Source of the DNA: WJMT01 sp964599635
Lineage (GTDB): Bacteria; Acidobacteriota; Aminicenantia; Aminicenantales; Aminicenantaceae
Assembly (NCBI GenBank): GCA_964599635.1
Contig: CAZRGM010000006.1
Location: 79,294 to 143,293 of the forward strand
Length of the DNA: 64,000 nt
Direction of reading: 5' to 3'
Shown: positions 34,286 through 43,786 of the stretch, piece after piece
How positions within the stretch are numbered: the stretch's first letter is position 1
How the letters are laid out: each line of letters opens with the position of its first letter
Notes under the pieces: generated by a model
What the model saw: the letters and a program-made list of their open reading frames with translations, nothing else
What the model was told of the DNA's origin: nothing
Database searches by the model: none
Program-made: the position numbers and the translations under genes

Positions 34286-35260
34286 TCACAGCCAGTTTTT
34301 TTCCTTGTACCAGTTGATGGTTTCTTGGACGGCTTGTTCCATAGAGTATTTGGTTTCAAATCCCAATTCTCTTTTTGCCTTAGAAGTATCTGTGACCCAG
34401 GCTCCTTGACTCATCTCTATCAATTTATCTTGAGTGAGGATACTGGGGTTTTGAGTCAGTTTTGCGTAAAATTCAGAAAGCGCTGTTAAAATGCGGAGAA
34501 ATAAATAAGGGGGATTGAATTTTATCATTTTTTTCCCCAATGCTTTGGCAATGATTCTTCCAAACTCATCCCAGCTAAAAGGATGTGGATCAGCGATATG
34601 GAATATTTCTCCGCTTTTTAGGTCTGTTTCCATGCACAAAACTAAAGCCCGGACTAAATCTTTCACATAACACATGCTCATCAGACCTGATTTTGAATCT
34701 AAAGAGGGGAATATTCCTTTATTGATTAATTTAAAGTAAGAGAGGAAATCTTTATCTCTGGGGCCAAATACGGGACCCACTCTAACAATGATGATTGGAA
34801 ATTTATCTTTGTATTTAAGAGCTTCCTTCTCTCCCAAATATTTGCTTTTTCCATAGGGTGTCACACAAAAGGGATCTTTGTTTTCTGTAACCATTTTTTC
34901 GCCTGTACAGGGGCCTACTGCGGCAAGACTGCTTAGATAGATCGCTTTTTTAAGGGATTTATTTTCAGAAGACAGCTTATGAAAAAGGCTTGCTGTTCCT
35001 TCTTGATTTACGGTATAATACTTTTCAGTTTTAATAGATTTGCTGACGCCGGCGATATGAAAGACATAGTCTAAGTCTGAAGGAAGAGAAGGCAGAGAAA
35101 ACAAAGTTCCTTCGATAAGGTTGAGGTGGCGCCCTTTTAACCATTTTAGGTTTTTGAGGCTGCGGGTTAAAGCATATATTTTGATATTTTCGAATTTTAA
35201 AAGGAAATCAACAAGGTGACTTCCGATAAACCCAGTTCCACCCGTTATAAAAATTTTCAT
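34286..35260 (-). CDS. NAD-dependent epimerase/dehydratase family protein (extended SDR)
   Basis: 324 residues. The cofactor loop is ITGGTGFIGSHLV (about 4-16), the active-site pair is YGKSKYLGEKEA (YxxxK near 140-150), and RVGPVFGPRD follows. Sugar epimerases, steroid-type dehydrogenases and the bacterial 3-ketosphinganine reductase CerR share this fold. Divergence from a serine-palmitoyltransferase-like gene makes a ketosphinganine reductase possible. The -10 box TACAAT lies only seven bases before the ATG and no ribosome site exists, so the message appears leaderless. A TTG further upstream overlaps the -35 box and is unlikely. Confidence 0.8.
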   Translation of the reverse strand: MKIFITGGTGFIGSHLVDFLLKFENIKIYALTRSLKNLKWLKGRHLNLIEGTLFSLPSLPSDLDYVFHIAGVSKSIKTEKYYTVNQEGTASLFHKLSSENKSLKKAIYLSSLAAVGPCTGEKMVTENKDPFCVTPYGKSKYLGEKEALKYKDKFPIIIVRVGPVFGPRDKDFLSYFKLINKGIFPSLDSKSGLMSMCYVKDLVRALVLCMETDLKSGEIFHIADPHPFSWDEFGRIIAKALGKKMIKFNPPYLFLRILTALSEFYAKLTQNPSILTQDKLIEMSQGAWVTDTSKAKRELGFETKYSMEQAVQETINWYKEKNWL

Positions 35261-35267
35261 GATAAAG

Positions 35268-35296
35268 ATTGTAAGAAAATATATCCAGCAGGTCAA
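35268..35296 (-). promoter_or_regulatory. Promoter of the epimerase gene, probably leaderless
   Basis: On the minus strand, TTGACC, a 17-bp spacer and TACAAT. The predicted start of transcription falls on or next to the A of the ATG. Confidence 0.6.
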
Positions 35297-35353
35297 CTTA
35301 TCTAAATAATGCGATTGTATTCAAATTTTATCATCATTTAGTAGGAGGCTGCG

Positions 35354-36535
35354 GTGAATTTATTTGATAAATGTTATCAATTCACAAGAGCTGAAGAAAC
35401 TCAGAAAATGGGGCTGTACCCTTATTTCACACCTATTCAGAAAGTGATGGGTAATAAAGTGAAGATTGATGGAAAAGATGTGATTATGGTTGGTTCCAAC
35501 AACTATTTAGGTCTCATTGATCATCCCAAAGTCATGGAGGCTGCCAAGGAAGCTGTTGATCAATACGGAGTAGCCACCTGTGGGTCAAGGTTTTTAAATG
35601 GGACTCTTGATATTCATGTTGCGTTAGAAGAGAGACTGGCTAAATTCATGCACAGAGAATCTGCGCTGGCTTTCAGCACCGGATTCCAGACTAACCAGGG
35701 TATAATATCAACTTTAGTGCAGAAGGATGAGGCGATTTTATCGGATGAAATGGTTCACGCCAGTATCATAGATGCCTGTCGCCTATCTTATGGGAAAGTT
35801 TACAAATTCAAGCACAATGATATGGATGACCTGGAAAGGATTCTTTCTTCTTTGGGCAGAGAGATGGGTAAATTAATTATTGTGGATGGTGTCTTCAGCA
35901 TGGAGGGAGATTTAGCTGATCTTCCAGGAATTATTAAATGCGCCAAAAAATATAATGCCAAAGTCATGGTTGATGACGCTCATGGAATTGGTGTCATGGG
36001 TGATCATGGGAGAGGGACCTGTGAGCATTTTGGCGTTGAAGAAGATATCGATATTATTATGGGAACTTTCAGCAAATCCTTTGCATCCCTGGGAGGATTT
36101 GTGGTGGCCGAAAAGAAGGTTATTTCTTATATCAAACATTTCGCTCGTTCACTTATATTTAGTGCAAGCATCACCCCCGCCTCTGTGGCTACTGTACTTG
36201 CAGCTCTTGATATCATTGAAAATGAACCCGAAAGAAGAGAGCGGCTTTGGGAAATAACGAGAAAAATGAGAGACGGTTTTCAAGAGATGGGATATGAAAT
36301 AGGCCTCACTCAAAGTGCTGTGATTCCTGTCTCTATCGGGAGTGATGAAGGAGCTTTTATGCTTTGGAAGATGCTGCGGAACGAGGGAATATTTACAAAT
36401 CCAGTTATTTTCCCGGCAGTTCCCAGAGGCCATGCTCTCATCAGAACAAGTTATTCGGCGACTCATACTGAGGAGGAACTTGATACAGTCCTTAGATTGT
36501 TTAAAGAATGTGGGAAAAAGTTGGGAATCATATAA
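35354..36535 (+). CDS. Alpha-oxoamine synthase, probable serine palmitoyltransferase (Kbl/BioF-like)
   Basis: 393 residues. PLP enzyme with Lys241 in GTFSKSFASLGGF, Asp207 and His210 in VDDAHGIGVMG, and the ring-stacking His135 in EMVHASIID. The segments GSNNYLGL, CGSRFLNGTLDIHVALE and YKFKHNDMDDLE follow bacterial serine palmitoyltransferase (Bacteroides type) more closely than Kbl (which has RFICGTQ-like) or BioF (SRLVSG-like). It would join serine and an acyl-CoA into 3-ketosphinganine. BioF or Kbl remain possible, but no biotin or threonine genes lie near. The GTG start follows TAGGAGG. Confidence 0.75.
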   Translation: MNLFDKCYQFTRAEETQKMGLYPYFTPIQKVMGNKVKIDGKDVIMVGSNNYLGLIDHPKVMEAAKEAVDQYGVATCGSRFLNGTLDIHVALEERLAKFMHRESALAFSTGFQTNQGIISTLVQKDEAILSDEMVHASIIDACRLSYGKVYKFKHNDMDDLERILSSLGREMGKLIIVDGVFSMEGDLADLPGIIKCAKKYNAKVMVDDAHGIGVMGDHGRGTCEHFGVEEDIDIIMGTFSKSFASLGGFVVAEKKVISYIKHFARSLIFSASITPASVATVLAALDIIENEPERRERLWEITRKMRDGFQEMGYEIGLTQSAVIPVSIGSDEGAFMLWKMLRNEGIFTNPVIFPAVPRGHALIRTSYSATHTEEELDTVLRLFKECGKKLGII

Positions 36536-36618
36536 AATGATTCAACATTTGTAACGAAAGGAGATTATTTTTTGTTTAATAACTTTAGTTAACGGAATTC
36601 AATGAGTGAGGAGAGAGA

Positions 36619-38436
36619 ATGAGAGAGAGATGCAGAAGAGTTGTTTTGGTTATTTTCATATTAAACTTTCTTGCCTTATCCAGTGTCAATGGTCAGTCTT
36701 CTTTTTTCCCTGTCAATCAAATAAAGGAAGGAATGAAAGGGACAGGGAAAACTGTATTAAAAGGAAATGATATAAAGGAGTTTGATGTCGAGGTTTTAGG
36801 TATTTTGGAGAATGATCCCAGTGTAGGGCCAAAGAGAAATATTATTTTAGCCAAATTGACTGGAATCAATTTGGAAAAAACTGGAGTTATTCAGGGTATG
36901 AGTGGGAGTCCAATTTATCTGCAGGGAAAATTGGCTGGAGCTGTGGCCTACAGCTTTCCATTTTCTACAGAGGCTATTGCAGGGATAACTCCTATTGGAG
37001 AAATGATGGAGATAAGGGAATTTAAGGATATTCCATCCACTTTTTCTCCTCCTGCCCCCATAAAAAAGCATCTCACTCTGGAAGAGCTTTCTGATATAAA
37101 TAAGGAATGGACAGTATTAAATCCTCAGGCCTTTTACAAGGGTAAAAATCTTGAAGTCATGAAGATTCCGCTTATATTCAGTGGCTTTTCAACCATGTCT
37201 TTTGAAAAATCAAAGCATTTTTTTGAAGATCTGGGTTTTATTCCCATGCAGGTCGGGTATTTAGAACAGAAGAAAAATAAAACAACTTTTTCAAATCCTG
37301 CTTTGCGCGAAGGTGATCCCATAGGAGTCCAGCTGATATCTGGAGATTTAAGTCTGGCTGCTACAGGTACCGCCACTTATATAGAAGGTAAGAATGTATT
37401 AGCCTTTGGACATCCCATGTATAATTTAGGGCCGGTGAGTTATGCTATGACTGAAGCCAATGTCATCACTGTTGTGCCAAGTCTTCAAACTTCGATGAAG
37501 CTGACTTCAACGGGTGCCATTATCGGGAATTTCACTCAAGATCGGTCTTCTGGCGTGTTTGGAGAGCTGGGGGAGATACCGGATCTCATCCCTGTTAATG
37601 TAGAACTTTTCCATTCTGGTGAAAAAGTCAAGGATGTTCAGTTAAAGGTGGTTGAGAATAAAATATTGACTGCTTCTTTGCTGAATGTCGCAGTCATCAG
37701 TGTCTTGTCTGCTGAAGAGAGGTCTGTAGGAGATCTTACCCTAGAATTAAATGGAAATATTTTTCTTGAAAACGGGATGAGTATCAATATAGAGGACTTT
37801 TTTTCAGGAAATTTTGACTCTTCTATTAATGATGCTTCAACATTAGTAGCGGCTTTAACCTATTTTTTGACTAATAATGAGTTTACAGAACTAGGAATCC
37901 ATCGAATTGATTTGAAGCTGAATTCTTCTGAAGAAATAAAGATTTCTTATCTTGAAAAAGTTTGGCTTGATAAATATGATGTTTCTCCTGGAGAGAGAAT
38001 CCAGGTTAAAATATACTCGCGTAATTTCAGGGGAGATAGTGTTTTGAGAGAAGGAGGGATCATAGCTCCAAACCTTCCCTCAGGTTCTAAGTTTTATCTT
38101 TTTGTTGGGGATACATCTTATATGGGTCAGCTGGAAAGGAGCCTTTATCAGACGCAGGCTTTTATGCCCCGCAGTCTTTATCAGTTGATCAGAATTTTAA
38201 GCAATCAGAGAAAAAATAACCGCATCTATTTGAAGATACTTGCAGATAAACCGGGTCTTTTTTTAAAGGGGGAAGAGCTTCCGAATCTTCCTCCCAGTAT
38301 GAAGGTTATGTTTTCTTCCCCTCGTGTGGCAACTTCTATCCCCACAGAGATCAAAAAATCCACTTTAAGTAATTTTCAGATTCCAGTCCCATTCGTCTTT
38401 AAGGGAGCGGCCGTCGTTCCCATTCAAATCAAATGA
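36619..38436 (+). CDS. Exported SpoIVB-like peptidase S55 protein, motifs in permuted order
   Basis: 605 residues with a signal peptide (1-25). GMKGTGKTVLKG (38-49) leads to GVIQGMSGSPIYLQGKLAGAV (about 89-109, in two pieces), the nucleophile segment of family S55 with Ser95/Ser97. The histidine segment LAFGHPMYNLG (His265) and VFGELGEIP come later. In B. subtilis SpoIVB the histidine segment precedes the serine one, so the order here is reversed. No spore genes are present, and an envelope protease or PDZ-free regulator is possible. The C-terminal third is beta-rich and unassigned. A GAGGAGAGAG site precedes the ATG. Confidence 0.75.
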   Translation: MRERCRRVVLVIFILNFLALSSVNGQSSFFPVNQIKEGMKGTGKTVLKGNDIKEFDVEVLGILENDPSVGPKRNIILAKLTGINLEKTGVIQGMSGSPIYLQGKLAGAVAYSFPFSTEAIAGITPIGEMMEIREFKDIPSTFSPPAPIKKHLTLEELSDINKEWTVLNPQAFYKGKNLEVMKIPLIFSGFSTMSFEKSKHFFEDLGFIPMQVGYLEQKKNKTTFSNPALREGDPIGVQLISGDLSLAATGTATYIEGKNVLAFGHPMYNLGPVSYAMTEANVITVVPSLQTSMKLTSTGAIIGNFTQDRSSGVFGELGEIPDLIPVNVELFHSGEKVKDVQLKVVENKILTASLLNVAVISVLSAEERSVGDLTLELNGNIFLENGMSINIEDFFSGNFDSSINDASTLVAALTYFLTNNEFTELGIHRIDLKLNSSEEIKISYLEKVWLDKYDVSPGERIQVKIYSRNFRGDSVLREGGIIAPNLPSGSKFYLFVGDTSYMGQLERSLYQTQAFMPRSLYQLIRILSNQRKNNRIYLKILADKPGLFLKGEELPNLPPSMKVMFSSPRVATSIPTEIKKSTLSNFQIPVPFVFKGAAVVPIQIK

Positions 38437-38467
38437 GTTTTTTATAAAATTGAGAGAGAGAATAAGC

Positions 38468-40615
38468 ATGAGAAAATCACTATGTATGATGTTTTTTGGT
38501 TTAATATTTATAGCCCAGGGAGTTTATTCTGTGACTCCTCAGAAATGGATTTTAGAGTCATTTGATGACTTTATTATGGGAAAATTTGAAGGTATATCTG
38601 TATCCAAGGATGGAATTTTGACTCTTTCACCTGTGGAAGAGAAACTGAATGCTCCTCCTGAGGAATTCTATCTTTCCCTGCTTGTAAACCCCGAAAAAAT
38701 TGTTTATATAGGAACAGGTCACAAAGGCGCTGTCTACCGCATTGTTCCTGGAGGAGAACCAGAACTGTATTTCAAATCTCCGGAGATGGATGTGACCTGC
38801 CTAGCTCTTGGACCGGATGGAAATTTATATGCGGGGACTTCTCCAAATGGGAAGGTTTATAAAATAACTGAAAAAGGAAATGGAGAAGAATTTTTTAATC
38901 CTCATGAGAAGTACATCTGGGATTTAATGTTTACCCGTGAGGGTTCACTTCTGGCTGCAGTGGGTGAAGATGGTGGAATTTATGAAATTACCCCCAATGG
39001 AGAAGGGATCAAGGTTTTTGATGCTCAAGAAAATCATATCCTTTGCATGGAAGAGATTTCGGATGAAAGTTTTATTGCTGGAAGCGGAGGAGCTGGATTA
39101 TTATACAGAATTTCTAAAGAAAAAAAAGCTTCAGTGGTGTTTGAGTCCCCTTATGAAGAGATCAGATCACTTGCTGTAGATGATGAGGGGCAAATTTTTG
39201 CTGGTGCTGGAGGGAAAGTGAAAAAACCTGAAAATGATGATTTTCCCTCAACTATATCTGCTGAGGAGACAGATGTCTCTATAACAGTGAGTCCAAGTAG
39301 GGCTGGAGACCAAAGAATTTCATTATCTGATGAAGATCAGCCCTCTGCGCTTTATAAAATAAAAAAGGATGGAAAAGCGCAGCAGATTTGGAGTTCAGAT
39401 AGGGATATGATTTATTCTGTGTGCTGGGATGAATCAAAAAAAAGAGTTGTTTTTGGAACAGGGAGAAGGGGAAGGATTTATCTGTTAGATAAAGATGAAG
39501 ACATCTCCCTTTTGTTTCAGAAAGATTCCGAGCAGGTTTATCTCCTGACTCCGTTTGAGAATGAACTTTACACACTCTCAAATAATCCTGCAGAGGCGAG
39601 TATGATTCACCCGGAACAGAGATATAATGGAGAGTATACGAGCAAAGTTTATGATGCGGGGTCTTTATCTTCCTGGGGAGATATAGAGTGGAGAGGAGGA
39701 GTTCCCTCAGGTACGGTCATTCAGCTTCAGACACGAACCGGGAATTCAAGTCAGCCTTCTGCCACATGGAGTAACTGGTCTCCGCCTTATAAAAAAGAAA
39801 ATGGAGAGCAGGTCTTGAATCCTGATGCCAGATACCTTCAGTTTAAGATTCTATTTAAGACCAACTCAGGAAATGTTTCTCCTATGGTTCAGAAAGTTCT
39901 TATATTTTTTCTTCAGCATAATAGTGCGCCAAAAATAGAGAAAATAAGCATATTCCCCCCTAATACGGTTTTTATAGAGCCTCCTACCGGGGAAGAAAAA
40001 ATATGGGGATTGGATTCTTATTCTGCGGAAAGAAAAAAAGGTGAGAAATCGACGGCAGCTTCCAAAAAGGCTCAGAGAAAAGGATATCAGACTATAATCT
40101 GGCAGGCAGAAGACAAAAATAATGATGAGTTGCTTTATTCGATTTATATAAGAAATGCTGAACAAAAGAAATGGCGTCTTTTGGAGGAGAATTGGACAGA
40201 AAAGATTTTTACTTTTGACACATTATCGTTTCCAGATGGAGAGTATTTTATAAAAATAAAGGCTTCTGACATTCCTTCAAATCCTCAGGATAAATGTTTA
40301 GGGCATGAAAGGGTCAGCAAGTCTCTGATTATAGATAATTCTATTCCAGTTATTCAGGATTTAAAGGCTGTCCGTTCGGGGAGCAAATTAAAGGTCGAGT
40401 TTAGTGTTCGGGATGAATATTCCAGGATAAGTGAGGTCAGCTATTTTATAAGGGGGTTAGGGTGGAAGATTGTTTTTCCTGAAGATGGAATATGCGATTC
40501 CACACAGGAGATATTTAATTTATCACTAGATCTTCCTGGGAATTTTAATGATATGATTACGGTTAAAGCCGTGGATGAACAGGGAAATGTAGGGGTAGCC
40601 AGAACTTCTTTCTGA
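38468..40615 (+). CDS. Exported beta-propeller protein
   Basis: 715 residues with a signal peptide (about 1-22). The first half (about 60-390) carries repeated blades of the pattern ...YIGTGHKGAVYRI..., ...YAGTSPNGKVYKI..., ...LAAVGEDGGIYEI..., so a seven-bladed-type propeller. A beta-sandwich (about 395-500, PSATWSNWSPPY) and further Ig-like parts follow. It has no catalytic motif and probably binds a ligand or partner at the cell surface. It follows the S55-like gene by 31 bp and is likely co-expressed with it. I chose ATG 38468 because GAGAGAGAG lies in front of it, not the TTG at 38450. Confidence 0.75.
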   Translation: MRKSLCMMFFGLIFIAQGVYSVTPQKWILESFDDFIMGKFEGISVSKDGILTLSPVEEKLNAPPEEFYLSLLVNPEKIVYIGTGHKGAVYRIVPGGEPELYFKSPEMDVTCLALGPDGNLYAGTSPNGKVYKITEKGNGEEFFNPHEKYIWDLMFTREGSLLAAVGEDGGIYEITPNGEGIKVFDAQENHILCMEEISDESFIAGSGGAGLLYRISKEKKASVVFESPYEEIRSLAVDDEGQIFAGAGGKVKKPENDDFPSTISAEETDVSITVSPSRAGDQRISLSDEDQPSALYKIKKDGKAQQIWSSDRDMIYSVCWDESKKRVVFGTGRRGRIYLLDKDEDISLLFQKDSEQVYLLTPFENELYTLSNNPAEASMIHPEQRYNGEYTSKVYDAGSLSSWGDIEWRGGVPSGTVIQLQTRTGNSSQPSATWSNWSPPYKKENGEQVLNPDARYLQFKILFKTNSGNVSPMVQKVLIFFLQHNSAPKIEKISIFPPNTVFIEPPTGEEKIWGLDSYSAERKKGEKSTAASKKAQRKGYQTIIWQAEDKNNDELLYSIYIRNAEQKKWRLLEENWTEKIFTFDTLSFPDGEYFIKIKASDIPSNPQDKCLGHERVSKSLIIDNSIPVIQDLKAVRSGSKLKVEFSVRDEYSRISEVSYFIRGLGWKIVFPEDGICDSTQEIFNLSLDLPGNFNDMITVKAVDEQGNVGVARTSF

Positions 40616-40627
40616 TTGATTATTTAC

Positions 40628-41953
40628 TTACCACTGTTTGGCTTTTTCTGGTTGGAGTTTCGAGATATCCAGTCCTCTTTCATAGGCTCCGATAAGATAA
40701 AGACAGATCTCCCTCAGCGAAGAGGGATGATGGAGGGCTTCTGAGAGGGACTGCTCACCCACACTCCAGACACCTCCTCCTCTGACAGCAACGATTTTGT
40801 AGTCGTGGAGGAGGCGAGTCAAATCTTCGATTTGGAAATGGGAATGTAAAACAGGGATCACCAGATAGAAAAAACTCCCTTCTGCATCAATGGGAATAAT
40901 CCGGTCTATGGATTTTTTCATTCCAGGGGGCACAAAGTAAGAGCAGGCTTCTGCTTCTGGCACGTAGCAGTGGATAATGGTTTGAAAATCCGTTTGTTTA
41001 TATATTTGTTGGTGGATCATCATTTCCCTGTCTGTTTCTTTTTTTTTCGAGGCAAGAGGGATTTTTTCGATAAGACCTTCCATCTCTCTGGGCATGGAAG
41101 CATTAGGGACATAGATCATTTTATCGACTCCTCGGATTGATAGGGAGCCTGTAGAAAAAGGGGAGAGATTAGATTTGAATATTCTGTTGGCAGTCTTCTT
41201 TATTTCTTCAAGAATCTCTTCTTCCCCTTGAATCTTTTCTTCCTTTACTTTTTTTTCTTCATATTTTTTGGGGCGATAGGGAAAATATTTTTGAGGAGAT
41301 TTGACAATCTCTTTTCTTAATTTATGGATATCAATATCCAGTTTTTCAGCTGTCCTTGCGATGTATCCTGAGTTATCTGCGAGGCATACATGAAAGAGTG
41401 CTTCCTTTAGTGTGCGCCCTATGGCAAAAATTCCATGGCTCTGCAGAACTGTAATTTTATGATGAACCAGTCTTTCTGGAATGATTTTTGTCATCTCAGG
41501 GGATCCGCAAGGAACTTTGACCCAATCTACCGGGATGCTGCCGTTGAGATGATAAAAGCCAAGTGAATCAATGGGAATAAAAGGGAGTGGTTGATTGGGT
41601 TTTTTTTCTTCATCAAAGGTCATGATGGTGAGTTCTTTAGTATGGGCATGAATGACAGAATTAACTCCTGGTATGGAAAGAATTTTTGCGTGGATGTCTG
41701 TTTCTGAAGAAGCTTTATAATAACCGAAATCTGTTTCTGAGGGAGAGAGAAAGCAAATTTGATTTGGTTGCAGATCCCCTTTTTGAGAGCCAGCTGCCGT
41801 GATGACAATTTTTTTATGACCCTGGGCATCTCTCCAGAGTGTAGATATATTTCCACTGTGACTGTCTTCGAGATCTTTTTCTAGAAGGATGTGCCCTATC
41901 AGTTGAAAAAGGTGAATTAATTTTTTATCGGCTTTCCATTGATCAGCAGACAT
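40628..41953 (-). CDS. Tandem class II aldolase/adducin domain protein
   Basis: 441 residues with two copies of the fold. The first (about 1-215) has the zinc site: ETDIHAKI, IHAHTKE and the later SHGIFAIGRTLKEA. The second (about 240-430) keeps the outline (MIHQQIYKQTDFQTIIHCY, VRGGGVWSVGEQSLSEA), but its HxH has become HCY and the last histidine is gone, so only the first is likely to be catalytic. Family members cleave sugar phosphates such as fuculose-1-phosphate or dehydrate methylthioribulose-1-phosphate. The ATG follows the tungsten oxidoreductase stop by two bases, so an aldehyde product may pass between them. Confidence 0.78.
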   Translation of the reverse strand: MSADQWKADKKLIHLFQLIGHILLEKDLEDSHSGNISTLWRDAQGHKKIVITAAGSQKGDLQPNQICFLSPSETDFGYYKASSETDIHAKILSIPGVNSVIHAHTKELTIMTFDEEKKPNQPLPFIPIDSLGFYHLNGSIPVDWVKVPCGSPEMTKIIPERLVHHKITVLQSHGIFAIGRTLKEALFHVCLADNSGYIARTAEKLDIDIHKLRKEIVKSPQKYFPYRPKKYEEKKVKEEKIQGEEEILEEIKKTANRIFKSNLSPFSTGSLSIRGVDKMIYVPNASMPREMEGLIEKIPLASKKKETDREMMIHQQIYKQTDFQTIIHCYVPEAEACSYFVPPGMKKSIDRIIPIDAEGSFFYLVIPVLHSHFQIEDLTRLLHDYKIVAVRGGGVWSVGEQSLSEALHHPSSLREICLYLIGAYERGLDISKLQPEKAKQW

Positions 41954-41955
41954 CT

Positions 41956-43785
41956 TTATATTTCTTTTAATCCTATAGATTCTAATACTTTTTTGGAAGG
42001 GATTCCTTCGGGGATATTCCATCCTCGAGCTTTGTAATAATCTTCTCTCATCCTGGCTTGAGATCTCTCTGAAAGTGACATTTTTTTCCCTTGAACTGTG
42101 ATGGGTTCTAAGCTGAACCGTTCGGGCAGATGGTCATCTGTATATTTCAAGCCGGCTCTGAGGTTAAAAACTCTTTCCAGTGCAGCGACTCGATTCGCCA
42201 TTTTTTCAAACTCGGCTGAAGAATAATCATAACCAGTAATTCCGCTTATCATCCGGGACCAGGGTTCTGTGGAGAAAGCAAATCCTGTGAATCGGCATAC
42301 CCCTAAGGAATCCTGGATGATTCCCAGATTCTGCATATTTCTTACAGTGATTGGGGATTGAAGAAGACTAAATCTCGGGATTTCTTTGGCTCCACCAAAA
42401 AAAGCTAAAGAAACAGCATATCCGCCTCTCAGATGACATGCTCCGGTCGGAGATGTCATGTAGCCCAGAGCTTGAGTGAAGGAGGCACGGGGGTCATAGG
42501 CAGGGATTTCTAATTTTTTGATACTCATAGAATAAGGAAGATGATTAAGGGAGTCAGCGAGCCTGTAAGAGCCCTCTGAGATTTGATTTCCGATTCCTTC
42601 TCTGAAGGCTATTTTTTTGATTATTTCTTCGAGAATTTCTGAACGGCCAAAAGAAAACTTAATCCCGTCAGTATCGTTTTTATTGATAATGCCTTTTTCA
42701 AAAAGCTCCATGGCACAGGCTATGGTTCCTCCTGTGCTTATGGTATCCAGTCCCCATTCATTGCACAAATAGTTGGCTTTGGTTATGGATTCTAACTTAT
42801 AGATTCCGCATTGAGGACCCAGCATAACAAGGGTTTCATATTCTGGCCCTTCTCCGATTTTTCCGTCTACAGAGGTATGCCGCTGGCATGCGATGGGACA
42901 GCCGAAACAGGCTCCGGGCCTCTTAAGCAATTCCTTTTTTATTTTTTCACCCGAAATTTTATTGATTTGGCCATTGAGATGGAGGTTATCCTGAAAGTTT
43001 TTATGGGGAAGCATCTCCATGAGATGAATCAGTTTTAAGAGCCCAGATGTTCCTAACTCCTTTAAGAGGCGCTTTGTGATCGGAGCCGCTTTCATAATGT
43101 ATTCAGCCTGCTCTTTTCCAGCTCTGAACAGTTCATTTTTTTCTATGATTGTTTTTTTATTCCCTTTGACACAAATTGCTTTCAGCCTCTTGCTTCCGAA
43201 AACAGCTCCTGATCCTCCCCTAGCGTAGGCTCGGTTTTTATCATTCATGACCGATGAGAATTTTACCAAATTCTCCCCTGCAGGTCCGATACATAAAACA
43301 TGGGCCTTTTTTTGTTTTTTTTTAAAGAAGTCTGTAGTTTTAGGGACATCCAGTCCCCAAATACTCTCAGCAGATTCCAGTTTGACCGATTCAGGTTCGA
43401 TTGTAATGAAACCAGGTTTTTTGGATCGGCCTTTTATAACAACAGCATCATACCCTGCGGATTTCAAATAATAAATCCATGTGCCCCCACAATTTGAACT
43501 TCCTATCAATCCAGTGAGAGGGGATTTGAAAACCATATGGCCTCGGGCGGCGGTGGGAGCTGGTGTTCCTATTAGAGGAGAAGCCGTTATGACGATGATA
43601 TTCTCAGGGCCGAGTGGATCGCATGAGGGATCCACAGAATCGAAAAAAATTCGGGTGGCCAGAGCTCTTCCTCCAATATAGTCTTTGAGAATAGAATGAG
43701 CCAATCTTCGGATAGTGACCTTGGAATGGGTTAAATCTATTTCAAGAAGTTTTTTGTGACTTCCCCCTAATTTTAATTCGTTCAT
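41956..43785 (-). CDS. aor: Aldehyde:ferredoxin oxidoreductase (tungsten, AOR family)
   Basis: 609 residues, full length. The pterin-binding segment is TAARGHMVFKSPLTGLIGSSN in two pieces (about 78-98). The [4Fe-4S] ligands are Cys293, Cys296 and Cys300 (CFGCPIAC) with Cys497 in GVCRFT. It oxidises aldehydes to acids and reduces ferredoxin, or runs backwards. The exact class (AOR, FOR, GOR) cannot be told by eye. It starts one base after the efp stop and is followed at once by the aldolase gene, which supports a joint aldehyde-handling role. No tungstate transporter is in view. Confidence 0.9.
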   Translation of the reverse strand: MNELKLGGSHKKLLEIDLTHSKVTIRRLAHSILKDYIGGRALATRIFFDSVDPSCDPLGPENIIVITASPLIGTPAPTAARGHMVFKSPLTGLIGSSNCGGTWIYYLKSAGYDAVVIKGRSKKPGFITIEPESVKLESAESIWGLDVPKTTDFFKKKQKKAHVLCIGPAGENLVKFSSVMNDKNRAYARGGSGAVFGSKRLKAICVKGNKKTIIEKNELFRAGKEQAEYIMKAAPITKRLLKELGTSGLLKLIHLMEMLPHKNFQDNLHLNGQINKISGEKIKKELLKRPGACFGCPIACQRHTSVDGKIGEGPEYETLVMLGPQCGIYKLESITKANYLCNEWGLDTISTGGTIACAMELFEKGIINKNDTDGIKFSFGRSEILEEIIKKIAFREGIGNQISEGSYRLADSLNHLPYSMSIKKLEIPAYDPRASFTQALGYMTSPTGACHLRGGYAVSLAFFGGAKEIPRFSLLQSPITVRNMQNLGIIQDSLGVCRFTGFAFSTEPWSRMISGITGYDYSSAEFEKMANRVAALERVFNLRAGLKYTDDHLPERFSLEPITVQGKKMSLSERSQARMREDYYKARGWNIPEGIPSKKVLESIGLKEI

Positions 43786-43786
43786 T

